Notes: generated by a model from the letters alone, not told the origin. Shown: positions 43,383 to 52,541, numbered from the stretch's first letter. The stretch is DNA of 64,000 nt from Bradyrhizobium sp. 200 (GCF_023100945.1 NZ_CP064689.1:3578001-3642000); one strand, 5' to 3'. Made by a program: numbers and translations.

Positions 43383-45130
43383 ATCAGCCGTTATCACCAG
43401 AACAACAGCTGCTTAGAGCAACCGGTCACGTTCTCGTATGCGGCGGACCGGGCTCTGGAAAGACAACGATCGCTCTGAACAAGGCACTGGCGTGCATTCA
43501 GGCGGGTCTAAAGCCCGGCCAAGCGGTGATGTTCCTCAGCTTCTCCCGCGCAGCCGTCGCCCGGCTGGTGCAAGCAGGCGCCAAAACAATCCCTCTGGAA
43601 CATCGCCAGCGCTTGTCGGTGCAAACCTTCCATGGGTTTTGCTGGAGCCTGCTGCAATGTCACGGTTACCTACTCGGTGCGCCACCACGGCTGCAAATTC
43701 TCATGCCGCATGATGAGCGTGCGCTGTCGTTCGGCGTGACACCGGACGATGACGGCTGGCCAGCTTGGATGCAGGAACGCGAACGGCTCTTCCTCGAGGA
43801 TGGCAATATCGTCTTTGATTTGTTCGCACCAAAACTCCTACGTCTGATCAGAGAGTCCGGCCATGTGAAACGCCTTATTGCCCAGAAATTTCCCATCATC
43901 ATCGTCGATGAAGCTCAAGACACTGGGCAAGATGCATGGGAGATTATCTGTGCGCTCAAGGACGCAAGCCAAGTGATATGCCTTGCCGACCCGGATCAGC
44001 AAATTTTTGATCATCTTCCCGGTGTCGGTCCGGAGCGCATTGAGGCCATCAGGCAAGAGTTAAAACCCCTCGAACTTGATCTCGGTCAACAAAATAACCG
44101 AAGTCCTGGAACGGAGATTGCAGTTTTCGGGAACGATATTCTGAACGGAAGAGTGCGAGGAGCCGCCTACGACGGCGTTTCGAGGTTCATTTATGATCCA
44201 AGGAAGTTTGATCCGTCTCTAACGTTACGCCGATGCCTCGCCATCGTGTACCGCAAGTGCCGCGCAAGGGGTGTGCGTCCGGAAAGTTGCGCCATCCTTG
44301 CGCCGACCGGTAGAGACATCGCCGTCATAACTGCGGCTCTCTCCGACGGTGCACGACCCGTTCCGCACAAGGTCGTGTTCGACGAGGCTGAGGCTCTGCT
44401 GGCGAGCCGCTTAGCAGCCTACATGCTGGAGCCGAAAACGTTCAAGCCGATGACCCAATACGTTGTCGAGGCGTTGGAGTTTCTCGCCAATATTGGGCGC
44501 GCAGCGGGCACAGTTGGCGGACGCAAGAATGCGGAGACCTATCGGCGATGGGCGACCGACATCACCAACGGTAAGAAAATTACCGGAAAAGGGCTCCCGG
44601 CAAGTCTCTTTGCGATGATGACAGGTTTGGCCAACCTTCGCTTTTGCGGCGACCCGCGTATCGACTGGGTCACCGTTAAAGATGCGTTTCGCAATAGCGA
44701 TGACAAACGCTTGTCCGACATCGCGTCACAATTGGACTATCTCGTTGCCTTTGGCCGCGGCCGCTTCCTTGCGGCTAATCTTTCGGAATTGTGGACAACC
44801 ACATCGAGTTATGATGGTGCCGTGCGCGCGTTCGACGCAGCACTAACCCAAGACTCAATTCTGGAATCGTCAGAGGACCTCGGCGGCGTTCATGTGATGA
44901 CCATCCATCGCGCTAAGGGCAAACAATTCGATGGGGTCATCGTCTGGCGCAAAGGCGTGCCCACAGGCGCAAATCAATGGCGCTCTTCTTTTGTCTGGCG
45001 GGACGACGCTCATCCCTACATTCGCAGCCGCAAGATTTTGCGTGTGGCAATCACAAGAGCTCGTAAGCAGGTGCTGATCTTGGATACGGCTTTTCCAGTA
45101 TGCCCGTTGCTCGCGGGGCATGCGTTGTAA
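43379..45130 (+). CDS. gajB: GajB-like UvrD/Rep superfamily 1 helicase (Gabija)
   Basis: 583 residues. Helicase motifs in order are Walker A VCGGPGSGKTT (20-30), QTFHGF (82-87), Walker B VDEAQDT (176-182), LADPDQQIF (motif III, 202-210), VMTIHRAKGKQFDGVI (motif V) and LRVAITRARKQVL (motif VI). All catalytic motifs look intact. In Gabija, GajB senses DNA ends or single strands and activates GajA. It is longer than the roughly 490 residues I recall for the reference GajB. Start coupled to the gajA stop; no further gene follows in the operon. Confidence 0.85.
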   Translation: MNQPLSPEQQLLRATGHVLVCGGPGSGKTTIALNKALACIQAGLKPGQAVMFLSFSRAAVARLVQAGAKTIPLEHRQRLSVQTFHGFCWSLLQCHGYLLGAPPRLQILMPHDERALSFGVTPDDDGWPAWMQERERLFLEDGNIVFDLFAPKLLRLIRESGHVKRLIAQKFPIIIVDEAQDTGQDAWEIICALKDASQVICLADPDQQIFDHLPGVGPERIEAIRQELKPLELDLGQQNNRSPGTEIAVFGNDILNGRVRGAAYDGVSRFIYDPRKFDPSLTLRRCLAIVYRKCRARGVRPESCAILAPTGRDIAVITAALSDGARPVPHKVVFDEAEALLASRLAAYMLEPKTFKPMTQYVVEALEFLANIGRAAGTVGGRKNAETYRRWATDITNGKKITGKGLPASLFAMMTGLANLRFCGDPRIDWVTVKDAFRNSDDKRLSDIASQLDYLVAFGRGRFLAANLSELWTTTSSYDGAVRAFDAALTQDSILESSEDLGGVHVMTIHRAKGKQFDGVIVWRKGVPTGANQWRSSFVWRDDAHPYIRSRKILRVAITRARKQVLILDTAFPVCPLLAGHAL

Positions 45131-45328
45131 GGTTGGAGTCTTGACTTAGGGTAGTGGAGTTGGGCGCCAACCAGGTTGATTCAAAATTTCGCAACGGTCG
45201 GCTCCAACTGCGTGGCCCGCAAGGTGCCTGAAGGAGAGCAGGGTTGAGATCGGTTTCTGCCGCGGTGGCCGAGCAGTTCGTGCCTGGGTCACGCGACGGC
45301 GAAAAGTGCTGCGAATTCAAACTCATCT

Positions 45329-45352
45329 CTACTGTGCATGGGGTTGTTTTCG
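45329..45352. repeat. 24-base dispersed repeat, copy 1
   Basis: Starts CTACTGTGCATGGGG and continues to GTTGTTTTCG. An identical 24-base copy is at 54465-54488. Both lie just downstream of minus-strand genes. The context suggests a larger degenerate repeat shared across the genome. Confidence 0.75.
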
Positions 45353-45375
45353 ATATTTTGGGTTCGGACATGCAA

Positions 45376-45405
45376 AAGCCCTCTCCCGGCGACGGGAGAG
45401 GGCTT
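45376..45405 (-). terminator. Rho-independent terminator of the binding-protein gene
   Basis: Perfect 12-base arms AAGCCCTCTCCC and GGGAGAGGGCTT with a 6-base loop, followed on the minus strand by TTTT. It is 27 bases beyond the stop of the gene at 45432. Confidence 0.85.
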
Positions 45406-45431
45406 CGTGACGTCAACCGGGATCGGGATCC

Positions 45432-46652
45432 TCAGGTCTTCTTCAGCATCGGGCAGACGCTCTTCTCGAGCGGGATGAAGGCTTCTGCGGCCGGGATCGT
45501 GGCGACGAGGTTGTAGTAGTCCCACGGGTATTTCGAATCCTGCGGCTTCTTCACCTCGAACAGATAGGCCGGGTGGATCTTGCGGCCATCGGCGCGGACC
45601 GATCCCTTGCCGAACAGCGGATCGTCGGTCGGCATTTCCTTCATCTTGGCGACCACGGCGCGGCCGTCATGCGGGTTGCCGCCGAGCGCTTCCAGCGCCT
45701 TGAAATAATGGATCAGCGAGGAATAGACGCCGGCCTGGACCATGGTCGGCGGGCCCTTCTTGTGTCTCTCGATGAAGCGCTTGGTGAAGGCGCGGGTCTG
45801 GTCGTTCATGTCCCAGTAGAAGGTCTCGGTGAAGTTCAGGCCCTGTGCGACCTTCAATCCGAGCGCATGAACGTCGGTGATGAACATCAGCATGCCCGCG
45901 AGCTTTTGCCCACCAGCCACGATGCCGAACTCGGCCGCCTGCTTGATCGAGTTGGTGGTGTCGCCGCCGGCGTTGGCGAGGCCGATGATCTTGGCCTTGG
46001 AGCTTTGCGCCTGCAGCAGGAAAGAGGAGAAGTCGGCGTTGTTGAGCGGATGCTTGACGCCGCCGAGTACCTTGCCGCCATTGGCGGTGACGACCGCAGC
46101 CGTATCGCGTTCGAGCGCATGACCGAAGGCGTAGTCCGCCGTGAGGAAGAACCAGCTATCGCCGCCGGATTTCACCAGCGCCTTGCCGGTGCCGTTGGCG
46201 AGCATCCAGGTGTCGTAGACCCAGTGGATGGTGTTCGGCGAGCACTGCGCGCCGGTGAGATCTGATGACGCCGAGCCGGAGTTCAAATTGACGACGTTCT
46301 TTTCCTTGGCGAGGTTGGCAATGGCGAGGCCGACGCCGGAGCTCGCCAGATCGACGAACACGTCGACCTTCTCGACGTCGATCCACTGCTTGCCGATATT
46401 GGTGCCAACGTCGGGCTTGTTCTGGTGATCGGCCGCGATCAGCTCGATCTTCCAGCCCTTGGCGAGCAGCCCGGAATCCTCGATCGCCATCTGCGCGGCG
46501 ACGGTCGAGCCGGGGCCGCCGATATCGGCGTAGAGGCCGGATTGGTCGCCGAGACTTCCGACCTTGACGACCTTGTCGAGCGTTTGCGCAAACGCGCCGG
46601 TGGCAAGCACCAGGCTCGTGGTCATGACCAGGGCTGCAATGGATCGCTTCAT
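45432..46652 (-). CDS. branched-chain-type ABC substrate-binding protein (orphan)
   Basis: 406 residues with a Sec signal peptide (cleavage near GAFAQ). The type 1 periplasmic-binding fold has VGSLGDQSGLYADIGGPGS and YDTWMLANGTGKAL. No permease or ATPase gene is adjacent, so it must share a transporter encoded elsewhere or serve sensing. GGAGG lies 4-5 bases before ATG 46652 and a strong terminator follows. It is only distantly similar to the binding protein at 39004. Confidence 0.9.
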   Translation of the reverse strand: MKRSIAALVMTTSLVLATGAFAQTLDKVVKVGSLGDQSGLYADIGGPGSTVAAQMAIEDSGLLAKGWKIELIAADHQNKPDVGTNIGKQWIDVEKVDVFVDLASSGVGLAIANLAKEKNVVNLNSGSASSDLTGAQCSPNTIHWVYDTWMLANGTGKALVKSGGDSWFFLTADYAFGHALERDTAAVVTANGGKVLGGVKHPLNNADFSSFLLQAQSSKAKIIGLANAGGDTTNSIKQAAEFGIVAGGQKLAGMLMFITDVHALGLKVAQGLNFTETFYWDMNDQTRAFTKRFIERHKKGPPTMVQAGVYSSLIHYFKALEALGGNPHDGRAVVAKMKEMPTDDPLFGKGSVRADGRKIHPAYLFEVKKPQDSKYPWDYYNLVATIPAAEAFIPLEKSVCPMLKKT

Positions 46653-46817
46653 CTATCCTCCAGAAATTTTTTTGGACGTTTGTTGGAAATAGCGGATCCA
46701 TTATGCCCGGCGTTGCCGTGGCCGCCTAGCCGTCGCGGCAATGGCTGTCGCGCAGCGAATATTCCGCTGTGCGGCTAATTCGCAAGATGGGCGCTCAACA
46801 ATGCGTGGAAGTGCGCG

Positions 46818-47252
46818 TCAGCGCCAGAAGTAGCGAATGCTGACGTAGACGATGGCGAGGCAGATAAAGATCAGCGCCACCGGGAGCCGCGGCTTTTCCG
46901 CCGGCCCTGAAGCGACAGACTGCTTCGGGCGGGCAGGCGGGCGACGGAAGGCCGTGACGTTGCCGCTATCGGCGGGCGGCTCGCTCGCGCGCGAGGGAAT
47001 TTCAGGTGGCGTTCCGGAGCCGCCCATCTCGGCATAGTAGCTCTTGTACATGAGCTGGATGGTGGCCTCGGAGGCATCCGCCTCGCTCATCCTCGCCAGC
47101 AACTGCCGGTAGCTTTCAAGAAAGTTCTGGGCTTCGGCGGGCAGGGCGGAAAATCCATTGAGCTTGGCCAGCATTTTCCATGTTGCAAAATCTGCTCTCG
47201 CGCGGGTATCGGCGCGCCGTGCAATCAACATATCCGCCGCTTTTGTCGCCAT
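46818..47252 (-). CDS. small tail-anchored hypothetical protein
   Basis: 144 residues. A soluble, helical N-terminal part (about 1-75, with NFLESYRQLLARMSEADASE) leads to a Pro/Ala/Ser linker and one C-terminal transmembrane helix PVALIFICLAIVYVSIRYFW. No known family recognised. The N-out or tail-anchored topology cannot be decided. It follows the M50 protease gene on the same strand with 43 bases between, so the two may be co-transcribed. Confidence 0.65.
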   Translation of the reverse strand: MATKAADMLIARRADTRARADFATWKMLAKLNGFSALPAEAQNFLESYRQLLARMSEADASEATIQLMYKSYYAEMGGSGTPPEIPSRASEPPADSGNVTAFRRPPARPKQSVASGPAEKPRLPVALIFICLAIVYVSIRYFWR

Positions 47253-47295
47253 GGTCCGGGTCGGTTCTTCCCTGCGTACCGCTTCTATCTGAAGT

Positions 47296-47976
47296 TTATG
47301 CGTTGCCGGTGATGAAGAGAAGCGCGCTGATCACATAACCGGTCAGTGTCCGCAGTATCGCCGAAATAACATCAAGATTTAGGCCGAGTTGCGCGCCGAT
47401 GACGGGAAGCAGGATCAGAAGACCGAGCAGGATCAGCATTCCGTAGGGTTCCAGCCGCGATAGCGGGTAAGCCAGCACCTGCGGCAGTAGGCCGACTGCG
47501 ACCCGGCCGCCGTCCAGCGGCGGAATCGGCATCATGTTGAAGATCGCCAGCACGATATTGATCAGGAAAGCATTTTTGAGGTTGTCCGCCGTCCATTTGG
47601 CTGCTTCTGCCGGCACCAAGGGCAAGACATGGAAGGCCAACGCCACGATCGTCGCCAGGATGATGTTGGTGACGGGGCCGGCCAGCGCTACCCAGACCAT
47701 GTCGAGCCGGGGATGGTTAAGGTTCCGGAAATTCACAGGGACCGGCTTGGCGTAACCGAACAGGAACGGCGAATGCGACAGCAGCAGCACGCCGGGAAGA
47801 ATCACGGTGCCAAACGGATCGATATGCTTCAGTGGATTGAAGCTGACCCGGCCGAGCTGCCAGGCGGTGTTGTCCCCAAGCCGGTACGCCACAAAGGCGT
47901 GGGCGGCCTCATGGAAGGTGATGGCGATGAGGAGGGGAAGCACCCAGACCGAGATGGCATACAATGAGAAATTCAC
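47296..47976 (-). CDS. site-2 protease family (M50) membrane metalloprotease
   Basis: 226 residues, five to six hydrophobic segments. The zinc-binding helix has ITFHEAAHAFVA (H22, E23, H26) and the third-ligand segment reads NMMPIPPLDGG. This matches the short M50B rhizobial/SREBP-type proteases without PDZ domains, which cut membrane substrates within the bilayer. Start at 47976; the LysR gene ends about 10 bases upstream on the same strand. Confidence 0.9.
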   Translation of the reverse strand: MNFSLYAISVWVLPLLIAITFHEAAHAFVAYRLGDNTAWQLGRVSFNPLKHIDPFGTVILPGVLLLSHSPFLFGYAKPVPVNFRNLNHPRLDMVWVALAGPVTNIILATIVALAFHVLPLVPAEAAKWTADNLKNAFLINIVLAIFNMMPIPPLDGGRVAVGLLPQVLAYPLSRLEPYGMLILLGLLILLPVIGAQLGLNLDVISAILRTLTGYVISALLFITGNA

Positions 47977-47986
47977 GTGATCTCGC

Positions 47987-48898
47987 TCAGTTGAAGGCGA
48001 TCGGGATAGCGTCGCGGGTTGCGCGCCTCACCGAGATTTCATCAAGATGGTTTGAGATGGTTGAGCGCAAATGATTTGCGAGTAGTGCGCCCGCCTGCGA
48101 CAGATTCGCGGTGCGATGCAGGCAAATGTCCGCAGCCGGTAGTCGTGGCATGCCGTCGCGCTCCGACAGAGGGCGCAGCTTCGGCGGAAATGTACCTGCC
48201 TTTACGACAGTCACCGCAAGCCCCTGCGCCGCAACCGACTCGACCGCTGCAAGACTGTGGCTGACGAAAGCCAGCCGCCAGGGTCGCTTGACGGCATCGA
48301 GCGCCTCGATCGCCCATTTTCGGAACAGGCAGCCCTGCGGATAAAGCGCAAGCGGCAGCGGGTTCTGCTGCTCGACAGGGTGAAATGCGCCGGTTGCCCA
48401 CGCAGCCTGTTCGCGCCGCAGGAATTCACCCTCGCCACTTCCCTCCGGGTGCATCGCAATGACGAGGTCATAGGCATTGCCGAGACGCGAGGGCATGGAA
48501 GAGGTGAGTCCTGTCTCCATCTCGACATGGACCAGCGGATAACAGGCGACGAAGCTTGCCAGCAGGGGCGGAACGATCAAGGTGCCGTAGTCGTCCATCA
48601 CGCCCAGGCGCACAACACCTTCAACCTTGCGCTCGCGCAGCTTGCCGACAGCCTCGTCGTTCAGCGTCAGGATGCGCCGCGCGTATCCGAGCAGCCCTTC
48701 GCCTGCGGAACTCAAGTCGACATTGGCCTTGGTGCGGTTGAACAGTTCCACGCCAAGGCGTTCCTCGAGGCGCTTGATCTGCATGCTTACGGCTGACTGG
48801 GTCCGGTTGAGCTGGCTAGCGGCGCGGGTAAAGGAGCGGCTGTCGGCCACCGCCACGAAAGCCTTCAACAGATCCGGATCGAGGAGGGGTACGCTCAT
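47987..48898 (-). CDS. LysR-family transcriptional regulator
   Basis: 303 residues. The N-terminal winged helix has FVAVADSRSFTRAASQLNRT followed by QSAVSMQIKRLEERLG. A periplasmic-binding-type effector domain makes up the rest. It is divergent from the EamA exporter gene, with a dyad (48919-48942) between them, so it very likely controls that gene. Confidence 0.92.
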   Translation of the reverse strand: MSVPLLDPDLLKAFVAVADSRSFTRAASQLNRTQSAVSMQIKRLEERLGVELFNRTKANVDLSSAGEGLLGYARRILTLNDEAVGKLRERKVEGVVRLGVMDDYGTLIVPPLLASFVACYPLVHVEMETGLTSSMPSRLGNAYDLVIAMHPEGSGEGEFLRREQAAWATGAFHPVEQQNPLPLALYPQGCLFRKWAIEALDAVKRPWRLAFVSHSLAAVESVAAQGLAVTVVKAGTFPPKLRPLSERDGMPRLPAADICLHRTANLSQAGALLANHLRSTISNHLDEISVRRATRDAIPIAFN

Positions 48899-48918
48899 AA
48901 CTAAACGTTATTTTCCCT

Positions 48919-48942
48919 ATCAAGTAAATTCCATTCCTTGAT
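48919..48942. promoter_or_regulatory. LysR binding site candidate
   Basis: ATCAAG (48919-48924) and CTTGAT (48937-48942) form an inverted repeat with a 12-base AT-rich spacer between the divergent LysR and EamA genes, the usual place and spacing for a LysR box. Confidence 0.55.
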
Positions 48943-48988
48943 TATTAGTCTCTCCCTACCTTGTCCGCAAGTCGGATGGGGAAAATGC

Positions 48989-49888
48989 ATGAACGAGGCG
49001 TGGGGCGTGCTTGCGGCAGTCCTGTCGAGCGGTCTGGGCGGCACTTCGGTTGCGGCAACCCGCTATCTGGTGAGCGCGATTGATCCGTTGGCGATCGGTT
49101 CGTTCCGGTTCGGTATCGGGTTTCTGCTGTTGTTGCCGGCGGCACTACTGCAAGGAGGCCGGTGGCCGCCGCGCCGCGACTGGTCCAGCGTCGCCGGATT
49201 GGGCGTACTGTACTTTGCCCTGTTCCCGATCCTGTTCAATGCGTCTCTGATTTTCACGACGGCGGCGCGGGGCGCGCTCGCCTTGTCGACGCTTCCGCTG
49301 CTGACGATGGTCGTGGGCGCGCTGCTCGGCAGCGAGGACCTTACGGTGCGCAAATCGATCGGTGTCGTCACCGCAACGCTCGGAGTTGCCCTGGCTCTTC
49401 TGTCGGGCCTTGCTTCCGCGCCGCCGGGAGCCTGGCGCGGCGATCTCCTGATGGTCGCGGCAGCCCTGTGCATGGCGCTCTATAGCATCTGGTCCAAGTC
49501 ATTCATCGCCCGCTCCGGGCCTATTCCTTTTACGACGGTGTCCATGGGGGTTGGGGCTTTATGCCTTGTCCTGATCTCGTACTGGCGCGGCAGTTTTGCG
49601 CCCGTTGCAGCTTTCGAGGACCCGCAATGGCTGGCCGCCATCTATCTCGGTGCCTTCGGCAGCGCGCTGACGTTTTATCTGTGGGCATTCGCGCTGGAGC
49701 GCACGACGCCGACCCGCGTCGCGATCTCGGTCACCGTCAATCCGATCACCGCGTCGCTGGTCGGCGCGGCATTGCTGGACGAACCGCTTCGCTGGAATCT
49801 GGTTGGCGGCATCGTGACAGTCTTCGCCGGCATCTGGATCGCGACGACGTTAGGCCGGCAGGCGAGGCCTGCAACGCAGCCGTCCTGA
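48989..49888 (+). CDS. EamA/DMT-superfamily transporter
   Basis: 299 residues, ten predicted transmembrane helices in two EamA repeats. The second repeat has LGAFGSALTFYLWAFALERT and a SVTVNPITASLVGAALLDEP segment. Such proteins export metabolites or amino acids. ATG 48989 follows GGGGAAA; the frame opens further upstream, but those starts lie in the LysR operator. Divergent from its presumed regulator. Confidence 0.88.
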   Translation: MNEAWGVLAAVLSSGLGGTSVAATRYLVSAIDPLAIGSFRFGIGFLLLLPAALLQGGRWPPRRDWSSVAGLGVLYFALFPILFNASLIFTTAARGALALSTLPLLTMVVGALLGSEDLTVRKSIGVVTATLGVALALLSGLASAPPGAWRGDLLMVAAALCMALYSIWSKSFIARSGPIPFTTVSMGVGALCLVLISYWRGSFAPVAAFEDPQWLAAIYLGAFGSALTFYLWAFALERTTPTRVAISVTVNPITASLVGAALLDEPLRWNLVGGIVTVFAGIWIATTLGRQARPATQPS

Positions 49889-49933
49889 GGTCGCCAGGGC
49901 GTCAACCAAAGCCGGATGGAACGCTATCCGTAT

Positions 49934-51271
49934 TCAAGTCCGCATAAAGCCTTCGCACTCGCCTTCGGCCCAGGCGAGAACCCTCTCCATCGCTTCACCT
50001 CGCGAATAGCGGAGACAGATCTTGGTCAGGATCGCCTGTGCATTGATCTGCTGCGCAATCTTCGGCGGAGCCGGCCAAGCCGCGATGGAAAGCTTCTGAT
50101 GAGTATAGGAGTTAGGGTAGTGATAAAGGGTGCCCTTAGGTGGCGCCGCTTCCGCCCAAACCTTTAACGTCGAGAACTTCTCGTAAGCCGGAAGATCATA
50201 ACCTCCACTCGCACCCACCAGCTTCTCAATCGATGACGGCTGTGAGAGATGGACGAGCAGGCTCTTGGCGGCTTCCTTGTTCTTGGAGAATTCCCATATG
50301 GCCCAGAAGAATGGCAAGTACGGCGCAAAGCGGCCTTTCGGGCCAGCCGGGAGGCCGTGGGTCCAGCATTGCGCGGCGATTTGCGGTGCGTCGCGCTTGG
50401 CCACCGCCCAGGCACTCGGCGGGTTCATGATCAGCGCTCCTCTACCGGAAATTAGCCATTTGTTGTTGGATGCATCGTCCCACGCCGCCACGTCGCGGGG
50501 CAGAAACGAGATCAACTTCCTGTAAAATTCCAGTGCTTGGCGCACTTCGTCGGTCTCGACGGTGAGATTGCCGTTGGCATCGACCAGCTGCGCACCGAAT
50601 GACTGGAAGAATGCGCCGGCGGCAACCACACTATCGGCTGTCTCTCCCAATCCGATGCCGAAGGGAAATCCCCCCTTATGACAGGCTTCTGCTGCCTTTA
50701 GGAACGCTTCCGCTGTCCAGCTGTCGGCTCTCGGCGGCCCTCCGGCTGGATACATGTCCTGCACGTCGATGCTGGCGTATTTTTTCATTAGGTCAATGCG
50801 AGAGCACGGAGCTTGGATTGCGCTGCCAACAGTAGCCGGAACAGCCATCCACCTGCCCGTCACTTGGCCGAGATACTTCACGACGCTGTTAACTTCGCCG
50901 TTCTGCCTGATGATCGGCTCCATGATATCGTCAACCGGCTCAAGCTGCTCGGCATGGGTGTGAGGCCGCCACGTCGACATCGCGAGAATGTCGTGACCAG
51001 CTTTTGCTTGCGCTTCGGCGGTGATGGTCAACAAGAGCTTGTTGCCCTGGGTTGTAATGTAATCGATCTGAACGTCGACTTTTTCCTTCGAGGCCCATTC
51101 TTTGATGAGATCGCCCGACGCCTTGTTGGCCTCGGGCACAAAGTGGTCCCAGAGACCCATCGATAGCTTGCCGGCGGCGTAAGCACCGCGCACATGAGGT
51201 GCAGCGATGAGGGCTACAGATGACATGGCGGTCGCCGTTGCAAATTGCCGTCGCGATATTTGGCGTGACAT
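49934..51271 (-). CDS. Tat-exported sugar-type ABC substrate-binding protein (orphan)
   Basis: 445 residues. The N-terminus SRRQFATATAMSSVALIAAP carries the twin-arginine motif and ends near AYAAG. The mature protein is an extracellular solute-binding type 1 fold with a WDDASNNKWLISGRGALIMN segment. The related protein at 60552 has a similar WNDSSNNKAFLSGE element, so the two belong to the same subfamily. No permease or ATPase genes flank it. A GGAGGG site precedes ATG 51271. Confidence 0.88.
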   Translation of the reverse strand: MSRQISRRQFATATAMSSVALIAAPHVRGAYAAGKLSMGLWDHFVPEANKASGDLIKEWASKEKVDVQIDYITTQGNKLLLTITAEAQAKAGHDILAMSTWRPHTHAEQLEPVDDIMEPIIRQNGEVNSVVKYLGQVTGRWMAVPATVGSAIQAPCSRIDLMKKYASIDVQDMYPAGGPPRADSWTAEAFLKAAEACHKGGFPFGIGLGETADSVVAAGAFFQSFGAQLVDANGNLTVETDEVRQALEFYRKLISFLPRDVAAWDDASNNKWLISGRGALIMNPPSAWAVAKRDAPQIAAQCWTHGLPAGPKGRFAPYLPFFWAIWEFSKNKEAAKSLLVHLSQPSSIEKLVGASGGYDLPAYEKFSTLKVWAEAAPPKGTLYHYPNSYTHQKLSIAAWPAPPKIAQQINAQAILTKICLRYSRGEAMERVLAWAEGECEGFMRT

Positions 51272-51324
51272 TGTTTCCCTCCAAACGGAGAAATCGGCTT
51301 TGCGATGTCCTCATATATTCGAAA

Positions 51325-52338
51325 TCAGTTGGCGACCTCGAACTGGATCAGGCTGAACGCACCGGCATCGGACGTGCCGGCAAAAACGAAGCCGGCAAAC
51401 TCAGCCAGCGTGCGGTATTCGGCTTCCGTCCGCTCGATTCCGCCCGGTCCGCGCAGCATGTTGAGGTCGCTCATGGCGCGCGAACGGTGTTCGGGATTCG
51501 CCGCGGCAGGCTCCGGCATGATCCGTTCGACAATGATCAGCTTGCCGCCGGATGGAAGCGCGTCCCGGCAGTTGCGCAGGATGATCTTGCAACGATCGTC
51601 CTTCCAATTGTGGATGATGCTCTTCATCAAGATCGTGTCGGCGCCGCGTGGGACCGTTTCGAAGAAGTTGCCGGCGACGAAACGGCAGCGGTCGGCGATT
51701 CCCAGACGATCAAAATGCGCTCGCGCTCCTTCCTCGCAGCGTGCGAGGTCAAAGGCGATTCCCTCAAGACTCCGGTTGTGGCGTAGCACGCCGCCGATCA
51801 GTTCGCCGGTGCCGCCACCCACATCCAGGAGCACACGCGCGGTCGAGAAGTCGTAGGCCTCAACGATCCCAGGAACGATGGTCCGCGTGAGATTGACCAT
51901 TGCGCCATTGAATCGAGCTATCCATTCCGGCGAATTTCCTATCACGGCATAGCGATCGTCGCCATCTCCCCGGAGCTGGGTCGCGCTCTTGCCGGTGCGA
52001 ACCGAATCGATCAGGCCGCTCCAGGATTGCACGAGCATCTCGCCCTCAAAGAGAACCCAGTCCTTAAAAGATCGATCGGCATTGCCGTCAAGCTGCCGGC
52101 CAAGATTGGTCAAGGCAAATCGGTCCCGGTCAGCCTGCCTGCAGAGGCCGACCGTTGTTAGGCCAACGAGCAGTCTGCGTAGCGCGCGCTCGTCCGCGGA
52201 CACCAGCCTAGCGAGTTCGGTCGCCGATTTCGTATCATCGCCGATGGCCTCGGCGAGATTGAGCTTCGCCGCCACATAGATCACCGCCGTAATGCGATGC
52301 GACTGCACGAGATCGTGGACGGTTTCTGATCGGTTCAC
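51325..52338 (-). CDS. SAM-dependent O-methyltransferase (COMT/CrtF-like)
   Basis: 337 residues. An N-terminal winged-helix dimerisation domain (about 10-100) precedes the Rossmann domain with motif I LLDVGGGTGELI. A later MKSIIHNWKDDRCKIILRNC segment and GGKLIIVERIMPE complete the pattern of the methyltransf_2 family (plant COMT, bacterial hydroxyneurosporene and small-phenol methyltransferases). Catalytic-type His lies in IIHNW. The start is a GTG 6 bases after GGAGGA. It follows a tiny lipoprotein gene by 23 bases on the same strand. Confidence 0.85.
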   Translation of the reverse strand: MNRSETVHDLVQSHRITAVIYVAAKLNLAEAIGDDTKSATELARLVSADERALRRLLVGLTTVGLCRQADRDRFALTNLGRQLDGNADRSFKDWVLFEGEMLVQSWSGLIDSVRTGKSATQLRGDGDDRYAVIGNSPEWIARFNGAMVNLTRTIVPGIVEAYDFSTARVLLDVGGGTGELIGGVLRHNRSLEGIAFDLARCEEGARAHFDRLGIADRCRFVAGNFFETVPRGADTILMKSIIHNWKDDRCKIILRNCRDALPSGGKLIIVERIMPEPAAANPEHRSRAMSDLNMLRGPGGIERTEAEYRTLAEFAGFVFAGTSDAGAFSLIQFEVAN

Positions 52339-52361
52339 GCGTTCCTCCGATTAGTAAGGGC

Positions 52362-52541
52362 CTAAGTCGTCGTCGGCCTCGGGCGCGCGGCCGAGTGCTG
52401 AATGGCCTCAAGCCGGACCGCCATAGGCAGCGCGTAACCGGTCCGGATTCCGCTCCTCGGACTCGGTTGAGTGCAAGCCGGGAACAGGCCGCAGGTCGCG
52501 AACGTGAACACGGCGATCATGGTCAACCGGCCTGGTTTCAT
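52362..52541 (-). CDS. small candidate lipoprotein
   Basis: 59 residues on the minus strand, starting MKPGRLTMIAVFTFATCGLF and continuing PACTQPSPR. This is a short signal peptide with an FPAC lipobox-like end (cysteine at residue 23). The ATG follows GGAGG closely. It lies directly upstream of the O-methyltransferase and may be co-transcribed. No known family. The residual 36-residue mature part is Arg/Pro-rich. Confidence 0.5.
   Translation of the reverse strand: MKPGRLTMIAVFTFATCGLFPACTQPSPRSGIRTGYALPMAVRLEAIQHSAARPRPTTT

Larger units (their letters stand above)
45131..45431. other. intergenic region holding a dispersed repeat and a terminator
   Basis: No gene is visible. From about 45300 it contains a copy of a repeated sequence (core at 45329-45352) and, at 45376-45405, the terminator of the convergent binding-protein gene. 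The part nearest gajB is AT-richer, like the gaj genes. Confidence 0.5.

Noticed and set aside
41340..45430. Attachment-site repeats or integrase bounding the Gabija-like genes
   Set aside because: I looked for flanking direct repeats, a tRNA and a recombinase and found none in this window.
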